From contig NZ_JAKFHA010000012.1 in the NCBI RefSeq assembly GCF_021502675.1, forward strand, positions 1 through 64,000: 64,000 nt of DNA, given 5' to 3'. The DNA comes from Yinghuangia soli (GTDB taxonomy: Bacteria > Actinomycetota > Actinomycetes > Streptomycetales > Streptomycetaceae). The notes under the pieces were generated by a model, which searched no databases, had not been told where the DNA came from, and saw nothing but the letters and a program-made list of their open reading frames with translations. Position 1 is the stretch's first letter. Each line of letters begins with the position of its first letter. Positions 53,311 to 64,000 of the stretch are shown here, in pieces. The translations under genes and the position numbers were made by a program.

Positions 53311-54464
53311 TTCGCCTCTTCCTTCGGTGCGGCGTTCTCGGCGGCGCGGGCCGCCAGGTCCAGGGCGACGTCCGGCAGCAGGTCCTCCTGGCCGCCGACC
53401 ATGCGGCGCGCCCCGACCTCGACGAGGATGTCGCGGGTGTCCACGCCGTACCGCGCCGATGCCGACTCGGCATGCCGCAGGAAGCTGGAGTACACCCCGG
53501 CGTAGCCGAGCGTCAGCGTCTCCCGGTCCACCCGCACCGGGCGGTCCTGGGTCGGCCGGACCAGGTCCTCGGCGGCGTCCATCAGCGGGAACAACGCGCA
53601 GCCGTGCTCCCAGCCGAGCAGGTCCATGACCGCCACGAACGGCTCCAGCGGCGCGTTCCCGGCCCCCGCGCCCTGGCCGGCCAGCGACGCGTCCACCCGC
53701 CGGACGCCGTTCTCGACCGCGACCACGCTGTTCGCCACGCCGAGCGCCAGGTTGTGGTGCGCGTGGATGCCGATCTCGGTCTCCGCGTCGAGCACGTCGC
53801 GGTACGCCCGCACCCGGTCGCGCACTCCGTCCATGGTGAGCCGGCCGCCGGAGTCCACGACGTACACGCAGTTCGCGCCGTACGACTCCATCAGCTTGGC
53901 CTGCGCGGCCAGCCGCGCCGGTTCGGCCATGTGCGACATCATCAGGAACCCCGAGACGTCCATGCCCAGTTCGCGGGCCAGGCCGATGTGCTGCGCGGAG
54001 ATGTCCGCCTCGGTGCAGTGCGTCGCGATGCGGATCGACACCACGCCCAGGTCGCGGGCCCGGCGCAGATCGTCGGCGGTGCCGATGCCGGGCAGCAGCA
54101 GCGAGGTCAGCTTGGCCCGGGTGAGCACCGAGGCCGCGGCCTCCAGCCATTCCCAGTCGGTGTGTTCGCCCGGTCCGTAGGTGAGGGAGCCGCCGGACAG
54201 GCCGTCGCCGTGCGCGACCTCGACCGCGTCCACCCCGGCGGCGTCCAACGCCGCGGCGATGGCCCGCACTTGGTCGAGGGTGTAGCTGTGCCGGATGGCG
54301 TGCATGCCGTCCCGCAGGGTCACATCCTGCACGTACACCCGCGGCGGCAGCGCAGCGGCGGTATCACCCGTGGCTGCGTTCTCCTGGGTCCCCTGGTTCT
54401 CCCGGTTCGCCCGGTTCTCCTGACCGGAGTCCGGGCCGGACGGGGCTATCTGTTCGGCGGTCAC
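53307..54464 (-). CDS. 4-hydroxy-2-oxovalerate aldolase
   Basis: A 385-residue DmpG/MhpE-type class II aldolase. [20 protein letters not shown] holds the catalytic Arg-Asp, [20 protein letters not shown] and [16 protein letters not shown] carry the metal ligands, and the C-terminal communication domain ([38 protein letters not shown]) pairs with acetaldehyde dehydrogenase. It splits 4-hydroxy-2-oxovalerate into pyruvate and acetaldehyde. About 40 poorly conserved residues (Gln/Asn/Glu-rich) precede the domain. GTG 54464 overlaps the dehydrogenase stop. Confidence 0.96.
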   Translation of the reverse strand: MTAEQIAPSGPDSGQENRANRENQGTQENAATGDTAAALPPRVYVQDVTLRDGMHAIRHSYTLDQVRAIAAALDAAGVDAVEVAHGDGLSGGSLTYGPGEHTDWEWLEAAASVLTRAKLTSLLLPGIGTADDLRRARDLGVVSIRIATHCTEADISAQHIGLARELGMDVSGFLMMSHMAEPARLAAQAKLMESYGANCVYVVDSGGRLTMDGVRDRVRAYRDVLDAETEIGIHAHHNLALGVANSVVAVENGVRRVDASLAGQGAGAGNAPLEPFVAVMDLLGWEHGCALFPLMDAAEDLVRPTQDRPVRVDRETLTLGYAGVYSSFLRHAESASARYGVDTRDILVEVGARRMVGGQEDLLPDVALDLAARAAENAAPKEEAK

Positions 54465-55398
54465 GCGGCGACCCTCCCGGCGGCCAGGTACTCGGCGGTG
54501 CGTAGCGCGGCCGCCGTCATGATGTCGAGGTTCCCGGCGTACGCGGGGAGGTAGTGCGCCGCTCCCTCGACTTCGAGGAACACGCTGATCTGCCAGCCGC
54601 CTTCGGCCAGTCCGGCGAGCTTCGCCGCGGGCGCGCCCGCGGGCACCGGCAGGAACTGGACCTCCTGCTTGAGGCGGTAGCCCGGGACGTACTCGCGCAC
54701 CCGCTCGACCATGCCGTGCACGGACGCCTTGACCTGCTCCGGATCGCAGTCCGGGACCAGGCAGTGCACCGTGTCCCGCATGATCAGCGGCGGTTCGGCC
54801 GGGTTGAGCACGATGATCGCCTTGCCGCGCCGCGCGCCGCCGAGTTCCTCCAGGGCGCGGGCCGTGGTCTCGGTGAACTCGTCGATGTTGGCGCGCGTCC
54901 CGGGGCCGGCCGAGCGCGACGATATGGACGCCACGATCTCGGCGTACGCGACGGGCGTGACCGCGCTGACCGCAGCCACCATCGGCACGGTCGCCTGGCC
55001 CCCGCAGGTGACCATGTTGACGTTCACGCTGTCCAGATGGGCGCCGAGATTGACCGGCGGCACCACGTAGGGGCCGATCGCGGCCGGCGTCAGGTCCACC
55101 ATGCGCTTGCCCAGCGGCACGAGGGTGTCGTGGTGGTGCCGGTGGGCGCGCGCCGAGGTGGCGTCGAAGACGAACGCGATGTCATCGAACTCGTCCAGCT
55201 TGACGAGCCCTTCGACCCCGGCTGCGCTGGTGGCCACGCCGAACCGGCGGGCCCTGGCCAGGCCGTCGGACTCCGGGTCGATACCGATCATGGCGGCCAC
55301 TTCGAGCGTCTCGGAGCCGCGGATCACCTTGATCATCAGGTCCGTGCCGATGTTGCCCGAACCGATGATCGCGACCTTGGTGCGCGGGGTGCGCGTCG

Positions 55399-55402
<4 letters not shown>
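54461..55402 (-). CDS. Acetaldehyde dehydrogenase (acetylating)
   Basis: A 313-residue DmpF/MhpF-type enzyme: NAD loop [16 protein letters not shown], catalytic Cys in [13 protein letters not shown], and [19 protein letters not shown] at the end. It converts the acetaldehyde channelled from the aldolase to acetyl-CoA, and the two proteins are known to form a complex. GGAGGCTT precedes ATG 55402, which overlaps the stop of the decarboxylase gene. Confidence 0.97.
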
Positions 55403-58385
<2,983 letters not shown>

Positions 58386-58389
<4 letters not shown>

Positions 58390-59219
58390 GCCCCGGCCTC
58401 CTCGTCCGTGCCGGATCCGGCCGCCGGACGCCCGAAGACCGCCCGCACGCTGCCCAACCCCTGGATGCGTGCCTCGAAGGCGTCCCCGGGCGCCGCGGCG
58501 ACCATCGGGCCCAGCGCGCCGGTCAGCACGGTGTCGCCCGCCCGGAGCGGGTCGCCCACCGCGGCCAGTGCGTCGGCCAGCCAGAGCGCGGCGTTCAGCG
58601 GATGCCCGAGGCAGGCCGCGCCCGCGCCCGTGGACACCTGCTCGCCGCGCCGCTCCAGGACCATGCCCGCGGTGCGCAGGTCCACATCGCGCAGCAGTGT
58701 CGGCCGCCCGCCCAGCACGTACAGGCCGGACGAGGCGTTGTCGGCGACCGTGTCGACGATCGTGATGTCCCAGTCCGCGACCCGGCTGCCGACCACCTCG
58801 ATCGCGGGCAGCACGAACGCGGTCGCGCGGATCAGGTCCGCCACCGTGTTGCGCTCGTGCGGCAGGTCGTGTTCGAGCACCAGCGCGACCTCGGCCTCGG
58901 CGCGCGGCTGCAGCACCGCACCGTGCGGGATCTCCGCCCCGTCCGGCACCGCCATGTCGTCGAAGAGCACCCCGAAGTCCGGTGTGTCCACGCCGAGTTG
59001 CTTCTGCACGGCAAGCGAGGTCAGGCCGATCTTGCGGCCCACCACGCGGCGCCCCGACGTCATCCGGCGCTCGGTCTGGATCTGCTGCACCGCATACGCC
59101 GCGGCGACGTCGCCGGGCGGCAGGATGTCGCGCACCGGCGGACACGGGGTGCCGTTGCGGCGCGCCCAGTCCAGCCGGTCCGCGGCTTCCACAAGGACCT
59201 TGCGGTCGGTCGTCGTCAC
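58386..59219 (-). CDS. 2-oxopent-4-enoate hydratase
   Basis: A 277-residue paralogue of the decarboxylase: [49 protein letters not shown] is typical of DmpE/MhpD hydratases, as are [16 protein letters not shown] and [14 protein letters not shown]. It adds water to 2-oxopent-4-enoate to give 4-hydroxy-2-oxovalerate for the aldolase. GTG 59219 overlaps the dehydrogenase stop (GTGA). Confidence 0.92.
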
Positions 59220-60664
59220 AGCTTCACGCACACATTCGTCGGTTCGGAGAAGAAGTCCAGGGAGTGCATGCCGCCTTCGCGGCCGATGCCGGAGGCCTTG
59301 ACGCCGCCGAACGGGGTCCGCAGGTCGCGCAGGTTCCAGCAGTTCACCCAGGAGATGCCGACCTCGAGCTTCGGCGCGACCCGGTGCGCGCGCGAGACGT
59401 CGGTGGTCCACAGTGACGCGGCCAGGCCGTACGGGCTGTCGTTGGCCAGCCGCACGGCCTCCTCCTCGGTATCGAAGGGGGCGACGTGGCAGACCGGGCC
59501 GAAGATCTCCTCGCGCACCACCGGATGCGACTCGGGCAGCCCGGCCAGCACGGTGGGCTGCACGAAGTAGCCGCCGTCGCGGTCGTCGCCGAAGTACGGG
59601 ATGCCGCCGCCGGCCAGGACCGCCCCGTCGCGCGCGGCCTGCTCGTAGTAGCCGAGCACCTTGGCGCGGTGCTCCGCGGAGACCAGCGGGCCCATCCGGG
59701 TGCTCTCGTCGTACGGCCGGCCCAGGACCAGTTCCTTGGCCCGGGCGGCCAGCGCGGCGGCGAAGTCGTCGAACACCGCGCGTTCGACGTACACGCGCTC
59801 GGTGCACAGGCACACCTGGCCGGCGTTGGTGAACGCGGAGGCCAGGGTGCCCTCGACGGCCTTGTCGAGGTCCGCGTCGGCGAACACCAGTGCGGCGTTC
59901 TTGCCGCCGAGTTCGAACGAGACCGGGGTCAGGTTGCGCGCGGCGGCGCGCATGATGGCGGTTCCGGTGCGGGTCTCCCCGGTGAACGCGATGGCGTCCA
60001 CGCCCGGGTGGGAGGTCAGGAACTCGCCCGCGCTGTCCGTGCCGAGTCCGTGCACCAGGTTGAACACGCCGGCCGGGACCCCGGCCTCGTCCATCACCTC
60101 CGCCAGCAGGGTCGCCGTGGACGGGGTGAGTTCGGACGGCTTGGCCACCACCGTGTTGCCCGCCGCGAGCGCCGGGGCGACCTTCCAGGTCAGCAGGAGC
60201 AGCGGCAGGTTCCACGGGGAGACCACGGCCACCACGCCCAGCGGGCGGCGCACCGTGTAGTTGAGTGCGCCCAGGCCGTCCGGGGTGGTCGTGCGATACG
60301 ACTCCTCCGCGCGGCCCAGCGCCAGGTCGGCGTAGCTGCGGAAGTTCGCGATGCCGCGCGGGATGTCGACCGTCGAGGCGAGTGCGTACGGCTTGCCGGT
60401 GTCCGCGATCTCGGCCGCCGCGAACTCCTCGAAGCGCGCCTCGATGCCGTCCGCGACGCGCCGCAGGATGCGGCACCGCTCCGCGGTGTCCAGATCGCCC
60501 CACGGGCCGGCCAGGGCGCTGCGGGCGGCCGCCACGGCGCGGCCGACGGTCTCCCGGCCTGCCTGCGGGACGGTGTCGAACGCGGTCCCGGTGACCGGGT
60601 CGGTCAACGCGAAGGGTTCGCCCTCGCTTTCGGCCTCGAACCGGCCGCCGATGTAGTGCTGCAT
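59216..60664 (-). CDS. 2-aminomuconate-6-semialdehyde dehydrogenase
   Basis: A 482-residue aldehyde dehydrogenase of the hydroxymuconic/aminomuconic semialdehyde group (starts [11 protein letters not shown]). NAD motif FTGETRTG, catalytic Glu in [18 protein letters not shown] and catalytic Cys in [15 protein letters not shown] are present. It oxidises 2-aminomuconate semialdehyde to 2-aminomuconate. It is the first gene of the operon, divergent from the LysR gene across 143 bp; no clear ribosome site precedes ATG 60664, so a leaderless or weakly led message is possible. Confidence 0.93.
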   Translation of the reverse strand: MQHYIGGRFEAESEGEPFALTDPVTGTAFDTVPQAGRETVGRAVAAARSALAGPWGDLDTAERCRILRRVADGIEARFEEFAAAEIADTGKPYALASTVDIPRGIANFRSYADLALGRAEESYRTTTPDGLGALNYTVRRPLGVVAVVSPWNLPLLLLTWKVAPALAAGNTVVAKPSELTPSTATLLAEVMDEAGVPAGVFNLVHGLGTDSAGEFLTSHPGVDAIAFTGETRTGTAIMRAAARNLTPVSFELGGKNAALVFADADLDKAVEGTLASAFTNAGQVCLCTERVYVERAVFDDFAAALAARAKELVLGRPYDESTRMGPLVSAEHRAKVLGYYEQAARDGAVLAGGGIPYFGDDRDGGYFVQPTVLAGLPESHPVVREEIFGPVCHVAPFDTEEEAVRLANDSPYGLAASLWTTDVSRAHRVAPKLEVGISWVNCWNLRDLRTPFGGVKASGIGREGGMHSLDFFSEPTNVCVKL

Positions 60665-60696
60665 ACGTGCATCATGGCGGCGGGCAGCCATAACCA

Positions 60697-60722
60697 GCCA
60701 ATGCCCGTTTGGCGCTGTGCCA
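60697..60722. promoter_or_regulatory. LysR operator candidate between the catabolic operon and its regulator
   Basis: Three half-sites are arranged in series: GCCAA (60697-60701), TTGGC (60709-60713) and GCCA (60719-60722), giving the dyads GCCAA-N7-TTGGC and TGGC-N5-GCCA. A TATACT -10-like box for the LysR gene follows at 60735-60740. This fits a LysR recognition site placed 33 bp upstream of the operon's first codon. Confidence 0.5.
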
Positions 60723-60807
60723 TACCAGGATCGATATACTCGCGGCGTCCGGTGCGGCAGCTGCCCCGCAGCCCCGCGCACCACCCCGTCCGCTCGGAAG
60801 GCCGCCC

Positions 60808-61740
60808 ATGATCGACCTGCTCGACGGGCGGCTGAAATTCCGCCACCTGACCCTGGCCGTGGCGGTCGCCGAACAGGGCAGCGTGGTGCGTGCCGCCGAG
60901 ACGCTGCACCTGACCCAGCCCGCCGCCACCCGCACCCTGCGCGAGCTGGAGGACCTGGTCGGCGCCCGCCTCTTCGACCGCGGACCGCGCGGCATGACCG
61001 CGACCGTGTCCGGGGAGGCGTTCGTCGACCACGCACGCGTCGTGCTCGCCGAGGTCCGGCGGGCCGGCGACCACCTCGCCGGCCTGCGCGAGGGCCAGAC
61101 CGGGACGGTCACGGTCGGCACCCTCCTGGCCGGCACCGCCGTCCTGCTGCCGCGCGCGGTCGCGGCCCTCAAGCGCGAGCGGCCGCGCATCACCGTGGTG
61201 GTCCGCGAGGCCACCTACGACGTCCTGTACCAGCAGCTCCTGTCCGGCGAGGTCGACGTCGTCGTCGGCCGGCTGAGCCCGCCGCCGGAGCCGGGCCGGG
61301 TACGCCAGCACGCGCTGTACCACGAGCCGATCCGCCTCATGGCCCGGCGCGGCCACCCGCTGCACACCGGGCGCCGCCTCGCGCTCGCCGACACGCTCGC
61401 GCACCCGTGGATCCTGCCGCTCGAACAGACCACGCTGCGCGGCGAACTGGAAGGCCTGTTCGACCGCAGCGGCCTCCCGCTGCCCGCCGACCGGGTCGAG
61501 TGCACCTCGATCCTGACCGTGCGCGCCCTGCTGCTGGCCACCGACATGATCGCCGCGCTGCCCGAGCTGGTCATCTCCGGCGACGACCAGCTCGCGGCGC
61601 TGCCCGTGCCGCTCGAATCGGTCCGCCGCACGGTCGGCACGACGCTCGTCGCGGACCGCACGAGCACGCCGGCCGTCCGCGAGTTCCTGCGGCACCTGGA
61701 GTCCGAGGGCGGCGAACTGCGCGCCGCGCTCGACGGGTGA
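60808..61740 (+). CDS. LysR-family transcriptional regulator of the kynurenine/3-hydroxyanthranilate operon
   Basis: A 310-residue LysR protein. The winged helix is in LKFRHLTLAVAVAEQGSVVRAAETLHLTQPAATRTLRELEDLVGARLFDRGPRGM, followed by a two-lobed inducer-binding domain (VTVGTLLAGTAVLLPRAVAALKRERPRITVVV...). It belongs to the GbpR/PcaQ-like side of the family, which often controls aromatic breakdown. GGAAGG precedes ATG 60808. Its divergent position makes it the likely activator of the nine genes, with a pathway intermediate as inducer; this is inference. Confidence 0.93.
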   Translation: MIDLLDGRLKFRHLTLAVAVAEQGSVVRAAETLHLTQPAATRTLRELEDLVGARLFDRGPRGMTATVSGEAFVDHARVVLAEVRRAGDHLAGLREGQTGTVTVGTLLAGTAVLLPRAVAALKRERPRITVVVREATYDVLYQQLLSGEVDVVVGRLSPPPEPGRVRQHALYHEPIRLMARRGHPLHTGRRLALADTLAHPWILPLEQTTLRGELEGLFDRSGLPLPADRVECTSILTVRALLLATDMIAALPELVISGDDQLAALPVPLESVRRTVGTTLVADRTSTPAVREFLRHLESEGGELRAALDG

Positions 61741-61768
61741 CGCGCGCCTCGGTGCGGGATGCGAAGGC

Positions 61769-61801
61769 ACGGCGGGCCGGAGCGGATGGCCGGCCCGCCG
61801 T
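61769..61801. terminator. Terminator between LysR gene and geosmin synthase
   Basis: A perfect 12-bp inverted repeat (61769-61780 with 61790-61801) with a 9-nt loop lies between two convergent stops (61740 and 61825). Confidence 0.75.
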
Positions 61802-61824
61802 ACCGGTTCGGGAACCGCCGCGGG

Positions 61825-64000
<2,176 letters not shown>

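Overview
The window is about 72% G+C, has gene starts that use GTG and TTG freely, dense coding on both strands and many 4-bp ATGA/GTGA gene overlaps. Together with geosmin synthase, an ECF sigma factor of the SigE70 type, secreted Streptomyces-like proteins and a TTA leucine codon in one gene, this points to a filamentous actinomycete (Streptomycetaceae or a close relative), in chromosomal core sequence. I saw no tRNA, rRNA, CRISPR, insertion sequence or phage gene.

Layout. 1-2.9 kb: the 3' end of proline-catabolic pruA, then two uncharacterised membrane proteins. 3.1-7.6 kb: a NarL-type two-component pair, an alpha/beta hydrolase, a SnoaL-like protein and an unknown protein. 7.6-23.1 kb: the cobalamin (corrin ring) region. 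A B12 riboswitch precedes cobN-cbiT-cobM; a Tat-exported agmatine-deiminase-like enzyme, an NCS1 permease and a MOSC protein interrupt it; then come cbiD, cobK and the cobG-cobH-cobIJ operon, with a divergent Fur-family regulator at 23.2 kb. 23.8-27.4 kb: a sigma factor with its coupled membrane partner, and a serine beta-lactamase-fold hydrolase. 27.7-33 kb: tsaD, an APH(6)-type kinase, DUF1697, a DUF5134-like protein and an S1-type protease. 32.4-38.2 kb: a second two-component pair divergent from a MacB-like ABC exporter. 38.2-49.7 kb: NUDIX, YceI, a PucR regulator, large secreted proteins, a zinc-ribbon/DUF1203 pair, an M20 amidohydrolase, a crotonase and a GDSL esterase. 50-51.8 kb: an LVIVD-repeat protein.

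52.0-60.7 kb: a nine-gene operon for kynurenine/3-hydroxyanthranilate breakdown by the 2-aminomuconate meta-cleavage route, with every step from 3-hydroxykynurenine to pyruvate plus acetyl-CoA encoded. A divergent LysR regulator follows (60.8-61.7 kb). Geosmin synthase runs off the right edge.

The main points worth a second look are this catabolic operon, which lacks a kynurenine monooxygenase in the window; the split B12 locus, which mixes aerobic-type (CobG) and anaerobic-type (CbiD) enzymes; the Fur-family regulator whose presumptive operator abuts its own start codon; a trypsin-fold protease that lacks an export signal; and several clear palindromic operators. I did not recognise an entirely new multi-gene defence or mobile system.
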